From Cytophagaceae bacterium (GTDB taxonomy: Bacteria > Bacteroidota > Bacteroidia > Cytophagales > Spirosomataceae): a stretch of 64,000 bases of DNA. The notes beneath the pieces are model-generated. The model was given only the letters and a program-made list of their open reading frames with translations, had not been told where the DNA came from and did not search any database. This document shows positions 44,917 through 53,838 of this stretch, piece after piece. A program made the translations under genes and the position numbers. Where the stretch lies: NCBI GenBank assembly GCA_947460975.1, contig CANHGO010000001.1:434001-498000 (forward strand), in the 5' to 3' direction. Each line of letters opens with the position of its first letter. Within the stretch, counting starts at the first letter, position 1.

Positions 44917-45609
44917 ATGGAACTCGAATCCCTAGGAAATTCCCTTATGAATTTGCCATTAGAAGACCGATTAAGTCTTTTAACGTCTACCTATTCGAAA
45001 GATGTCATTGCATTTTCAAGCTCTTTTGGGCAAGAAGATCAGGCCATAACCCATGCGATTGCCACTCAAAAATTGCCCATAAAAATTTTTACCTTGGACA
45101 CAGGAAGACAATTCCAAGAGAGTTATGAGTTGATGGACCTGACGAAAAAAAAATATCAACTCGACTTAATTACCTATTTTCCTAATCTTGACAAAACTGA
45201 AAAATTGGTGCGCGAAAAGGGATTTAACTCTTTTTATTCGTCGGTGGAAAATAGAAAAGAATGCTGCTTTATCCGTAAAATGGAACCATTAGCTAGAGCT
45301 TTGGAGGGTGTCAATATTTGGATCACCGGATTACGTGCCGAACAATCTGAAAATAGAGCCCAAATGCCCATCGTTGAGTGGGATGAGTCTAGAAATTTAA
45401 TCAAGGTTAATCCGCTTATCGATTGGAGTTTTGAAAAATTGAATGCCTACTTAGTTGAACATAAAATCCCACAAAATCCTTTGCATAAAAAAGGGTTTAT
45501 TTCCATTGGATGTGCCCCATGTACGAGGGCAATAGGGCCAGATGAGCACCCAAGAGCGGGACGCTGGTGGTGGGAAAATTCTCAAAAAGAGTGCGGATTA
45601 CATGCCTAA
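44917..45609 (+). CDS. cysH: Adenylylsulfate reductase, assimilatory (4Fe-4S type CysH)
   Basis: Reduces activated sulfate to sulfite with thioredoxin. 230 residues. The four iron-sulfur Cys are present: C116-C117 (KECCFIRKMEP) and C199/C202 (GCAPCTR). The catalytic Cys is C226 in the C-terminal ECGLHA. PAPS-specific CysH lacks the four cluster Cys, so this enzyme should act on APS directly. That agrees with the absence of a cysC gene or CysC domain next to it. It is the first gene of cysH-cysD-cysN, with 9- and 6-base gaps. Confidence 0.93.
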   Translation: MELESLGNSLMNLPLEDRLSLLTSTYSKDVIAFSSSFGQEDQAITHAIATQKLPIKIFTLDTGRQFQESYELMDLTKKKYQLDLITYFPNLDKTEKLVREKGFNSFYSSVENRKECCFIRKMEPLARALEGVNIWITGLRAEQSENRAQMPIVEWDESRNLIKVNPLIDWSFEKLNAYLVEHKIPQNPLHKKGFISIGCAPCTRAIGPDEHPRAGRWWWENSQKECGLHA

Positions 45610-45618
45610 AATATAAAA

Positions 45619-46545
45619 ATGAGTATAAAAATGTCAGCCATTCACGATAAAATAGGTCAATTCCCGAGAGAACTTGAGGATGAATCGATTTACATCATGC
45701 GCGAAGTTGCCGCTCAATTTGAGCGTCCAGCGCTTTTGTTTTCGGGTGGAAAAGATTCGATTACCCTAGTAAGATTAGCACAGAAAGCCTTTTTCCCTGG
45801 AAAAATTCCCTTCCCCTTAGTTCATATTGACACGGGACATAATTTCCCTGAAACGATTGAATTTAGAGATTGGTTGGCCAAAGAAACGGGAGCCGAACTC
45901 ATTGTTCGCTATGTTCAAGATTCCATTGACCAAGGAAAAGCCAAAGAAGAAAGTGGAAAATATGCCTCCAGAAATGTATTGCAAACGGTTACTTTGCTAG
46001 ATACCATAGAAGAATTTAAATTTGACGCCTGCATCGGTGGGGCAAGACGGGACGAAGAAAAAGCACGAGCAAAGGAGCGTATATTTTCCGTTCGAGATGA
46101 TTTTGGCCAATGGGATGCTAAGCGCCAAAGACCTGAATTATTTGACATGCTAAACGGTCGTATTTCAGTCGGCGAAAATGTGCGTGTTTTTCCGATTTCC
46201 AATTGGACAGAATTGGATGTTTGGAATTACATCAAAGAGGAAAAAATGGAAATACCGAGTATCTATTTTGCGCATCAGCGACAAGTCATTCAACGCGATG
46301 GAATGCTTTGGGCTGATTCAGAACATTTGAATAAAGAGGCGGATGAAATTCCATTTGAGACTACGGTAAGATTTAGAACGGTGGGCGATATGACATGTAC
46401 GGCTGCGGTTAGTTCACACGCGGTAGATATCGATGTCATTATCGAAGAAATTCTTTCCGCAGAAATTTCAGAAAGAGGAGCCCGCATCGATGACAAAAGG
46501 TCGGAAGCGGCGATGGAAAAAAGAAAACAACAAGGTTATTTTTAA
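45619..46545 (+). CDS. cysD: Sulfate adenylyltransferase subunit 2
   Basis: Catalytic subunit of ATP sulfurylase, forming APS from sulfate and ATP. 308 residues, full length. It has the PP-loop motif LLFSGGKDSITLVRLA near residues 39-54, HIDTGHNFPETIEFRDWL, and CIGGARRDEEKARAKERIFS. The C-terminal RDGMLWADSEHLNKEADE and RFRTVGDMTCTAAV are typical. An in-frame ATG four codons later is an equally possible start. Confidence 0.96.
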   Translation: MSIKMSAIHDKIGQFPRELEDESIYIMREVAAQFERPALLFSGGKDSITLVRLAQKAFFPGKIPFPLVHIDTGHNFPETIEFRDWLAKETGAELIVRYVQDSIDQGKAKEESGKYASRNVLQTVTLLDTIEEFKFDACIGGARRDEEKARAKERIFSVRDDFGQWDAKRQRPELFDMLNGRISVGENVRVFPISNWTELDVWNYIKEEKMEIPSIYFAHQRQVIQRDGMLWADSEHLNKEADEIPFETTVRFRTVGDMTCTAAVSSHAVDIDVIIEEILSAEISERGARIDDKRSEAAMEKRKQQGYF

Positions 46546-46551
46546 TTAGAG

Positions 46552-47802
46552 ATGGATATTTTACGCATAGCAACAGCCGGTTCAGTAGATGATGGAAAAA
46601 GCACATTAATCGGCCGATTGTTGTATGAAACAAATTCGATTACCAAAGATAAAATTGAAGCGCTTGAAAGTGCGTCAAAAAGGAAGGGCTTGAATTTTTT
46701 AGACCTTTCATTGCTGACGGATGGCTTAATTGCCGAGAGAGAACAAGGTATTACGATCGACGTGGCCAATATTTATTTTTCTACGCCAACCAGAAAGTAC
46801 ATCATTGCAGATACACCCGGTCATATAGAGTACACTAGAAATATGGTCACTGGCGCTTCTAATGCAAAGGTTTCGTTGATTTTAGTGGATGCCCGACAAG
46901 GCATTGTGGAGCAGACCGCGAGGCATTTATCCATCGCTTCTTTACTGAGAATTCCGAAGGTGATCATATGTGTCAACAAGATGGATTTGGTTCAATATGA
47001 GGAATCAAAATTCAATGAGATCCAACATAAATTATCCGAGTTAGTTAGCAAAACGACCTTCAAAGGCCAGACCGTTTCGTATTTACCTATCTCTTCGTTA
47101 TTTGGTCAAAACATTACGAAAAAGGCGCTTGACATGCCATGGTTCAACGGAAATACATTATTAGGAGAACTGGAAACGTTTGAATTTGCAGAAACTTTAG
47201 CTCAAGCACCCGCCCGTTTTCCGGTCCAATTTGTCGTTAGACCCATGACGGAAGCCTATCATGATTACAGAGGTTATGCAGGTAAAATAAGTTCTGGAAC
47301 ATTTAAGGTGGGCGATGAAATTCGCGTTTTACCTACGGGACAAACAAGCACCATCGCCACGATTGAAAAATTTGAAAATTCATTAGAACAGGCCATCGCA
47401 GGAGAATCCATCGTCATGACCCTGTCGAATGATATTGATATTTCTAGAGGAAATTCCATCGTATTGGCCTCAGAAACTGACTTACCTTCATTAAAAGATT
47501 TCTCGGCGCATGTTTGTTGGCTCGACCACCAAGCCCTAAGCCCTGGAAAAACGTATCTATTACAACATGGCATTCATGTTACCAAAGCAAAAATTACGCA
47601 AATAACGGAGCGACTTGATGTAACCCAACAAACGTCGACCACTGAAGTAGGCCAATTAAATCTGAATGAAATAGGGAAAATTTCCTTACGAACAGCACAG
47701 GCCATTTCAGCTGACAAATATGCCGAAAATCCATCCAATGGGTCCTTTATCTTGATTGACGAATTTTCGAATTCGACGGTTGGCGTAGGCTTTGTCGACT
47801 AA
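46552..47802 (+). CDS. cysN: Sulfate adenylyltransferase subunit 1 (GTPase)
   Basis: GTPase subunit that drives the CysD reaction. 416 residues, somewhat shorter than E. coli CysN and without a fused CysC kinase. G-motifs: AGSVDDGKSTLIGRLL near residues 9-24, the switch region REQGITIDVANIYFST, DTPGHIEYTRNMVTGAS, and CVNKMDLV. The EF-Tu-like domains follow with RPMTEAYHDYRGYAGKI. Its stop codon is directly adjacent to the stop of the convergent crtZ, with no base between them. Confidence 0.95.
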   Translation: MDILRIATAGSVDDGKSTLIGRLLYETNSITKDKIEALESASKRKGLNFLDLSLLTDGLIAEREQGITIDVANIYFSTPTRKYIIADTPGHIEYTRNMVTGASNAKVSLILVDARQGIVEQTARHLSIASLLRIPKVIICVNKMDLVQYEESKFNEIQHKLSELVSKTTFKGQTVSYLPISSLFGQNITKKALDMPWFNGNTLLGELETFEFAETLAQAPARFPVQFVVRPMTEAYHDYRGYAGKISSGTFKVGDEIRVLPTGQTSTIATIEKFENSLEQAIAGESIVMTLSNDIDISRGNSIVLASETDLPSLKDFSAHVCWLDHQALSPGKTYLLQHGIHVTKAKITQITERLDVTQQTSTTEVGQLNLNEIGKISLRTAQAISADKYAENPSNGSFILIDEFSNSTVGVGFVD

Positions 47803-48243
47803 TTACTCAAATTTTTTGGGCGCATATAAAAACCCAAAGGCCTCAGCCCCTTCTTTTGTGTGAACCTCATGATGCACGTAATGAGCCTTCATAATACGCT
47901 TCATGTATTTACTGGTCGCCTTATATTTTATTTTAATTCTGCGATGTACAATGATATCGTGAAAGATAAAATAAAACAATCCATAGGTTGCAATCCCTAA
48001 ACCAATCCAAATCAAGGGCCAAAAAGGAGGAAATTCCGCTCCTATTATTATGGTCAAAGTCGATGCAATCCCAAAAACAACAGAAAAAAGGTCGTTTTTT
48101 TCCAACGGATTTTTGTGATGTACGTGATGTGATTCGTGCCAGCGCCACATAAATCCATGCATAATGTACTTGTGCGTAAACCATGCGAAAGCTTCCATGG
48201 ACAAAAAAGTACCTAACCAAAGAGATAATGCTATAATTTTCAT
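47803..48243 (-). CDS. crtZ: Beta-carotene hydroxylase, sterol desaturase family
   Basis: Di-iron membrane hydroxylase of 146 residues, the CrtZ size. The His boxes are clear: HKYIMH, HESHHVHH, HDIIVHRR and HYVHHEVH, spread between membrane helices at about 5-25, 52-75 and 78-96. It adds 3-hydroxyl groups to beta-carotene rings, giving zeaxanthin-type pigments. No other carotenoid gene is nearby, so it is displaced from any crt cluster. Confidence 0.9.
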   Translation of the reverse strand: MKIIALSLWLGTFLSMEAFAWFTHKYIMHGFMWRWHESHHVHHKNPLEKNDLFSVVFGIASTLTIIIGAEFPPFWPLIWIGLGIATYGLFYFIFHDIIVHRRIKIKYKATSKYMKRIMKAHYVHHEVHTKEGAEAFGFLYAPKKFE

Positions 48244-48311
48244 TTCAATTCAAAACCGAAATTACATGGAATTGTTTTAAAAATCCACCTCTTCCTTTGA
48301 TTGAAAACAAT

Positions 48312-48319
48312 TATCTTTG
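48312..48319 (+). promoter_or_regulatory. Candidate -7 promoter box for valS operon
   Basis: TATCTTTG matches TAnnTTTG. Transcription would begin near 48326, giving a leader of about 60 bases that contains the inverted repeat described at 48330-48368. Confidence 0.45.
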
Positions 48320-48329
48320 TAGGCTTGTT

Positions 48330-48368
48330 GGCGTTTGTGCTAATGGGCATTTGGGCAAGCCAAACGCC
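48330..48368 (+). promoter_or_regulatory. Structured leader of valS
   Basis: A perfect 8-bp inverted repeat GGCGTTTG (48330-48337) / CAAACGCC (48361-48368) encloses 23 bases. A second pairing GCTTG (48323-48327) / CAAGC (48356-48360) competes with it. Two mutually exclusive stems ahead of a tRNA synthetase gene could be regulatory; no known T-box or riboswitch features are seen. Confidence 0.4.
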
Positions 48369-48386
48369 TGCAAATTAATTTACTTT

Positions 48387-51011
48387 ATGATTGACAAAAA
48401 ATATGCTCCTCAAGAAATAGAGCAAAAATGGTATACTTATTGGCTCGAAAATAAATTATTTTCTTCTAAACCTCATCCAGAAAAAGAGGCTTATACCATT
48501 GTGATTCCTCCACCTAATGTAACGGGCGTTTTACATATGGGCCATATGCTCAATAATACCATTCAAGATGTATTGATCAGAAAAGCGCGCATGGAAGGCA
48601 AAGAGGCTTGTTGGGTTCCTGGAACAGACCACGCTTCCATTGCCACTGAGGCTAAGGTAGTTGCCATGCTGAAGGAAAAAGGCATTGAAAAAAAGGATAT
48701 TTCTAGAGAAGAATTTTTGGCTCATGCGTTTGAATGGAAAGAAAAATATGGGGGCATTATTTTAGACCAATTGAAAAAACTTGGGGCCTCGTGCGACTGG
48801 GATAGAACTCGATTTACGATGGAGCCATCTCTTTACCAAGCGGTGATTGATACCTTTGTTCGTCTTTACAATAAGGGTTTAATTTATAGAGGGGTTCGAA
48901 TGGTCAATTGGGATCCGGCTGGAAAAACAGCTGTTTCGGACGAAGAGGTAATACACAAGGATGTCCAAGCAAAATTATATCACATTCAATATCCATTTGT
49001 AGATGGATCGGGACATTTAACGATTGCTACAACGAGGCCTGAAACTATAATGGCCGATGCGGCTATTTGCGTTAATCCTTTAGATGAGCGTTATATCAAG
49101 TACCATGGGAAGAAAGTTTTTATTCCCTTAATTAATCGAGAAATAAGCATCATCGCGGATGAATATGTGAGTTTAGATTTTGGTACTGGTTGTTTAAAAG
49201 TTACTCCAGCGCATGATTTAAATGATTATGAGTTAGGAATCAAACATAAATTACCTGTGATTGACTTGCTCAATGATGATGGAACCTTAAACGAAAAAGC
49301 CGTTTTATTTGTAGGATTAGATCGTTTCGAAGCTCGTAAAAGAATTGTCAAGCAATTGACAGAAGAAGGATTTTTGGTTAAAACAGATGAATATAAATCG
49401 ACTGTCGGCACCTCGGAAAGAACCGGCGCGGTAATCGAGCCCAAACTATCTTTGCAGTGGTTTTTGAAAATGGAAGACTTAGCCAAACCGGCTTTGGAGC
49501 ATGTCATGAATGATGACATACAATTACATCCGGCGAAATTCAAAAATACCTACCGCTCTTGGATGGAAAATGTACACGATTGGTGTATATCAAGGCAGTT
49601 GTGGTGGGGCCAACAAATTCCCGCCTTCTACATGGAGGACGGAACCTTGATCGTGGCTAAAGACAAAAAGGAAGCCTTGCGAATTGCACGCGATAAATAT
49701 CAGTTATATGCTTTAGTGGAAGATGATTTAACGCAAGATCCTGACGTATTGGATACTTGGTTTTCTTCATGGTTATGGCCGATCTCCGTTTTTGACGGAA
49801 TAGAAAATCCTGATAATGAAGAGATTAAGTATTACTACCCTACAAATGATTTAGTCACAGGGCCCGATATCCTATTTTTCTGGGTGGCGAGAATGATTAT
49901 GGCCGGCTATGAATGGCGAGGCGAATTACCTTTCAAAAATGTATATTTAACTGGAATTGTCCGGGATAAACAGGGGCGAAAAATGTCCAAGTCTTTAGGT
50001 AATTCCCCAGATCCTTTAGAATTAATTGAACGATTTGGTGCTGATGGCGTACGGTCCGGACTTTTATTTTCTGCACCCGCTGGAAATGATTTGTTGTTTG
50101 ACGAAAAGCTTTGTGAACAAGGCCGTAATTTTTCAAATAAGATTTGGAATGCATTCCGACTTTTAAAAGGCTTAGATGTTGTCGAAGGAAAATCCCTACC
50201 TGAGCATTTACTTGCAACGGAATGGTTGTCGACCCGAATTTCTTTAACCTTAGATGAAGTTCAAGATCATTTCAGCAAATTTAGAATTTCGGATGCGCTC
50301 TTAAGTATTTATAATTTGGTATGGGATGATTTTTGTGGCAAGTATTTAGAAATCATTAAGCCTGCATATCAGACCCCAATTCATGCGGATACATTGAAGG
50401 ATGCATTCCAAATTTTTGACCAATTAATGAGACTGCTTCATCCATATATGCCATTTATCACGGAGGAAATATGGCAGGCCATCGATGAGCGTGAAGCCAA
50501 TTCAAGCATCTGTAAAGCCCCATTCCCGAATTCGACCAAAATTAATGCTGCATTAATCCAGCAATTTGATACGGTTTTTGAGGTGGTCACTAAAATCAGG
50601 GAGATCCGAAATTCAAAACAATTATCTCCAAAATTAGCCTTATCATTAGAAATAAAAACAGCCGATCGCTCATCCTATGACCCTTTAAAAGCGATTCTTT
50701 CCAAATTGGCCAACTTAGAATCCATTCTATATGTAGACCAAGCGAATTCAGAAGCCCAAACTTTTGTTGTCCGCTCAGATCAATTTTTTGTGCCTTTGCA
50801 AAAAGAGGAAAATCAAGAGGAATTAAAGGAAGAATCTGAAAAGGAATTAGTGTATTTGGAAGGGTTTAAAAAGTCGGTCGAAGCAAAACTGGCCAATGAA
50901 AAGTTTGTTCAAAATGCAAAACCTGATTTGGTCGAACGTGAAAAACAGAAATTATCGGATACCGAGAATAAAATAAAATCGCTGAGGGAGATTTTAGCTA
51001 GATTTAATTAA
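48387..51011 (+). CDS. valS: Valyl-tRNA synthetase
   Basis: Class I aminoacyl-tRNA synthetase of 874 residues. HIGH motif as HMGH in PPNVTGVLHMGHMLNNT, editing domain with TIATTRPETIMADAAICVNP, KMSKS motif in GRKMSKSLGNSPDP, and a C-terminal coiled coil (about 815-874). The frame stays open to a TTG at 48297, but those 30 residues would overlap the leader hairpin and lack similarity, so the ATG at 48387 is used. The stop overlaps the gldB ATG by one base (TAATG). Confidence 0.95.
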   Translation: MIDKKYAPQEIEQKWYTYWLENKLFSSKPHPEKEAYTIVIPPPNVTGVLHMGHMLNNTIQDVLIRKARMEGKEACWVPGTDHASIATEAKVVAMLKEKGIEKKDISREEFLAHAFEWKEKYGGIILDQLKKLGASCDWDRTRFTMEPSLYQAVIDTFVRLYNKGLIYRGVRMVNWDPAGKTAVSDEEVIHKDVQAKLYHIQYPFVDGSGHLTIATTRPETIMADAAICVNPLDERYIKYHGKKVFIPLINREISIIADEYVSLDFGTGCLKVTPAHDLNDYELGIKHKLPVIDLLNDDGTLNEKAVLFVGLDRFEARKRIVKQLTEEGFLVKTDEYKSTVGTSERTGAVIEPKLSLQWFLKMEDLAKPALEHVMNDDIQLHPAKFKNTYRSWMENVHDWCISRQLWWGQQIPAFYMEDGTLIVAKDKKEALRIARDKYQLYALVEDDLTQDPDVLDTWFSSWLWPISVFDGIENPDNEEIKYYYPTNDLVTGPDILFFWVARMIMAGYEWRGELPFKNVYLTGIVRDKQGRKMSKSLGNSPDPLELIERFGADGVRSGLLFSAPAGNDLLFDEKLCEQGRNFSNKIWNAFRLLKGLDVVEGKSLPEHLLATEWLSTRISLTLDEVQDHFSKFRISDALLSIYNLVWDDFCGKYLEIIKPAYQTPIHADTLKDAFQIFDQLMRLLHPYMPFITEEIWQAIDEREANSSICKAPFPNSTKINAALIQQFDTVFEVVTKIREIRNSKQLSPKLALSLEIKTADRSSYDPLKAILSKLANLESILYVDQANSEAQTFVVRSDQFFVPLQKEENQEELKEESEKELVYLEGFKKSVEAKLANEKFVQNAKPDLVEREKQKLSDTENKIKSLREILARFN

Positions 51012-52015
51012 TGAGACCCTATTTATTGATCCTTTTTACGATTTTAACCTTTGCGGCTTGTGGGCCTAAGAAGCAAAAAGAAGCCGAATTGCCGAAAATC
51101 CAATTGGATTTCATGCGATTTGACCGATTACTGGCTGATGCAAAAAGCATCAAGGAGATTGACAGCCTTTTGAAAAAAAATCCAGAAATCACGGTCGGTT
51201 ATTTCCATTGTGTGCCTGAAAAAATTCCTTTTCTGGCCAAAGATTTATTTGCACTATTTCAAAATCCAGAATTAAAAAGCTTTTACCAGCAAAGTCAAGC
51301 ACCTGAATTTTATGGTGGTAATCAATTAGAAATTGATTTACAAGCTGCTTTTCAAGAAATCCACAATCAATTTCCTCAAACAAAAGTTCCCAAAATACGA
51401 ACCGTTTTTTCTGGATTTGGTGGAATTGGGAGTGAGTTTGCAGTCCAACATCTATACGTAACTGACTCGCTGATCGTCGTGGGCTTAGATTTTTTTATGG
51501 GGAAAAAGGGAAAGTATAGCCCCCCGAATGTGTATGAATATCAGTTGCGCAGATTAGAGCCGAAGGCATTGGTAGGCCAAATCGTATTGCAATATTCCGC
51601 ATTTTTTAATCAACAAGATTCGGAAAATCATACCTTATTGAGTGATATGATTTGGTATGGAAAGGGATTTGTGTTCACAAAAAAAATCTTGCCTTCATTG
51701 CCCGATAGCCTTTTGTTTGGTTATACGGGAAAGGAATTAGCCGAAACGGAGGCATTTCAATCGGAAGTTTGGGAACATTTCATAGACAACTCCTTGTTAT
51801 TCAAAAAGGAGGAATATATAAAAGCGAAGTATATAGGCGAACGTCCCAAAACACCAGAAATAGGACCTGCCTGTCCAGGATCCATCGGAAGATGGCTCGG
51901 CTGGCGCATGGTAGATTTGTATAGTAAAAAAGATAGTCAGATTAGCTTACCTAAATTAATGGCCAATAAAGAGGCCAATAAGATCTTTTTAGCTTCAGGA
52001 TATCGAGGCAAATAG
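51011..52015 (+). CDS. gldB: Gliding motility lipoprotein GldB
   Basis: Lipoprotein of 334 residues required for gliding and type IX secretion function in Flavobacterium; its exact role is not known. Lipobox FAAC with Cys17. Recognised family pieces are PKIQLDFMRFDRLL, FYGGNQLEIDLQAAFQ, VVGLDFFMGKKGKYSPPNVYEYQLRRLEP and the C-terminal GRWLGWRMVDLYSKK. It overlaps valS by one base, so its translation is probably coupled. Together with the T9SS sorting-domain protein it implies a gliding/T9SS organism. Confidence 0.87.
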   Translation: MRPYLLILFTILTFAACGPKKQKEAELPKIQLDFMRFDRLLADAKSIKEIDSLLKKNPEITVGYFHCVPEKIPFLAKDLFALFQNPELKSFYQQSQAPEFYGGNQLEIDLQAAFQEIHNQFPQTKVPKIRTVFSGFGGIGSEFAVQHLYVTDSLIVVGLDFFMGKKGKYSPPNVYEYQLRRLEPKALVGQIVLQYSAFFNQQDSENHTLLSDMIWYGKGFVFTKKILPSLPDSLLFGYTGKELAETEAFQSEVWEHFIDNSLLFKKEEYIKAKYIGERPKTPEIGPACPGSIGRWLGWRMVDLYSKKDSQISLPKLMANKEANKIFLASGYRGK

Positions 52016-52026
52016 TAAAATAAAGC

Positions 52027-53829
52027 ATGGCAAAAAGACACGAAAAGTTTGGAGCGGGGGTTGATCCTAAAGATTCCGTCAAGGTGACAAAGAAAAACCT
52101 TTCTAAGGCGATAAAGATTTTTCGGTTTGTCATTCCGTATAAATGGACATTTGTGTTGGGCATGGTTTTCTTGTTACTCTCCAACATGACCACGCTTAGT
52201 TTTCCATTGTTAATCGGCGAAATGACGAAAGTGATCGAGGGAAAATCAAAATTTCAGATTAATGAGGTCACTCTGTTTTTCTTTGCTATTTTAATTATCC
52301 AGTCCATCCTATCATTTTTTAGAATTTACACCTTTGCGCAAGTATCTGAAAAAGCCATGCGCGATGTGCGGCAAACTTTATATGCCAAAATTATTACGCT
52401 ACCCATTTTTCATTTTGAAAAAAGACGCGTAGGAGAGTTAATGAGCCGCATCACATCCGATATTACGCAATTGCAGGACGTGTTATCGATCACCTTAGCT
52501 GAATTTTTTAGGCAAATATTTACTTTAGTAGGTGGTGTTGCGTTGATTACTTATTTATCATGGAAGTTGACGCTCTTCATGCTAGCCACCTTTCCCCTAC
52601 TCGTTATTTCAGCCATAGTCTTCGGAAAATTTATTCGTAAGATTTCAAAAAAGGCGCAGGATGAATTAGCAAATACCAACATTATCGTGGAAGAAACCTT
52701 TCAATCGATTCAGGCGGTAAAAGCATTTACCAATGAAAAGTATGAGGTTAACCGGTATACCAATTCACTTAATAAAGTGGTTAATGAAGCTTTGAAGGCT
52801 GCAACGCTTCGTGGAGGTTTTGTCAGTTTTATCATTTTTGCATTGTTTGGAGGGATTGTTGGCGTTGTTTGGTACGGGGCCCAACTTGTCGCCCAGGGAG
52901 ATTTGATCTTAGCAGATTTATTGACTTTCATTTTTTATACCGCATTTATTGGCGGTTCGGTGGGAGGCTTGGGTGACATCTATGCCCAATTACAAAAGAC
53001 CATTGGCGCATCTGATCGAATCCTTGAAATATTGGAGGATCCGTCCGAGGTGGATATTTATGCAAATGAAACGAAGGCTTCATTGGCTTTTGGTGCTATT
53101 GACATTCAAGATATTCATTTTTCATATCCAAGTAGGCCCAGTGTAGAAATTTTAAAAGGCATAAGTTTTACGATTGAGCCTGGTCAAAAGATAGCCATTG
53201 TGGGGACCTCAGGTACAGGGAAATCTACATTGGCCCAATTGATGATGCGATTTTATGAACCTAGTCAGGGAAAAATCATGATGGGCGATTATACCATTCA
53301 AGATATGCCGGTGGGCGATTGGAGAAAAATGGTAGCCTTAGTTCCCCAGGAGGTATTATTGTTTGGAGGAAGTATTCGAGAAAATATTGCCTATGGGAAA
53401 CCGGGTGCCTCTGAGCAGGAAATCCAACAAGCAGCTGAGCAGGCCTATGCCAAAGAGTTCATCGAATCATTCCCTGAAAAATATGATACGTTGGTAGGCG
53501 AACGAGGCGTAAAACTTTCCGGGGGACAAAGGCAACGAATAGCTATAGCTCGAGCCATCTTAAAAGATCCTAAATTTTTGATCTTGGATGAAGCCACCAG
53601 TGCCCTAGATTCTGAATCAGAAAAGTGGGTACAATCGGCATTGGAAGAATTAATGAAAAATAGAACCAGTTTGATTATCGCACATCGCTTGTCGACGATC
53701 AGATCAGCCGATAAGATCATTGTGATGGAATCGGGCAAGATTGTCGAGATGGGTTCACATGAAAATTTGATGGCAAAAAAACAGGGTGTTTATCAAAAAA
53801 TGGTCAAATTGCAAACTGAAAATTTATAA
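52027..53829 (+). CDS. ABC exporter, fused membrane and ATPase domains
   Basis: Half-transporter of 600 residues that should work as a homodimer. Six membrane helices occupy about residues 35-320 (ABC_membrane type), with the coupling segment RRVGELMSRITSDITQLQD. The ATPase follows from about 350: Walker A GTSGTGKST, Q-loop LVPQEVLLFGGSIRENI, signature LSGGQRQRIAIARAIL, Walker B FLILDEATSALDSES, and switch HRLSTI. It resembles MsbA-like exporters of lipids or drugs; the substrate is unknown. It lies 11 bases after gldB and 9 before the Fur gene. Confidence 0.93.
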   Translation: MAKRHEKFGAGVDPKDSVKVTKKNLSKAIKIFRFVIPYKWTFVLGMVFLLLSNMTTLSFPLLIGEMTKVIEGKSKFQINEVTLFFFAILIIQSILSFFRIYTFAQVSEKAMRDVRQTLYAKIITLPIFHFEKRRVGELMSRITSDITQLQDVLSITLAEFFRQIFTLVGGVALITYLSWKLTLFMLATFPLLVISAIVFGKFIRKISKKAQDELANTNIIVEETFQSIQAVKAFTNEKYEVNRYTNSLNKVVNEALKAATLRGGFVSFIIFALFGGIVGVVWYGAQLVAQGDLILADLLTFIFYTAFIGGSVGGLGDIYAQLQKTIGASDRILEILEDPSEVDIYANETKASLAFGAIDIQDIHFSYPSRPSVEILKGISFTIEPGQKIAIVGTSGTGKSTLAQLMMRFYEPSQGKIMMGDYTIQDMPVGDWRKMVALVPQEVLLFGGSIRENIAYGKPGASEQEIQQAAEQAYAKEFIESFPEKYDTLVGERGVKLSGGQRQRIAIARAILKDPKFLILDEATSALDSESEKWVQSALEELMKNRTSLIIAHRLSTIRSADKIIVMESGKIVEMGSHENLMAKKQGVYQKMVKLQTENL

Positions 53830-53838
53830 ATACCAATC

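Noticed and set aside
48297-48386. Longer ValS start at a TTG
   Set aside because: The 30 extra residues would be encoded by the promoter and leader hairpin and look unlike ValS N-termini. The ATG at 48387 gives the usual start.
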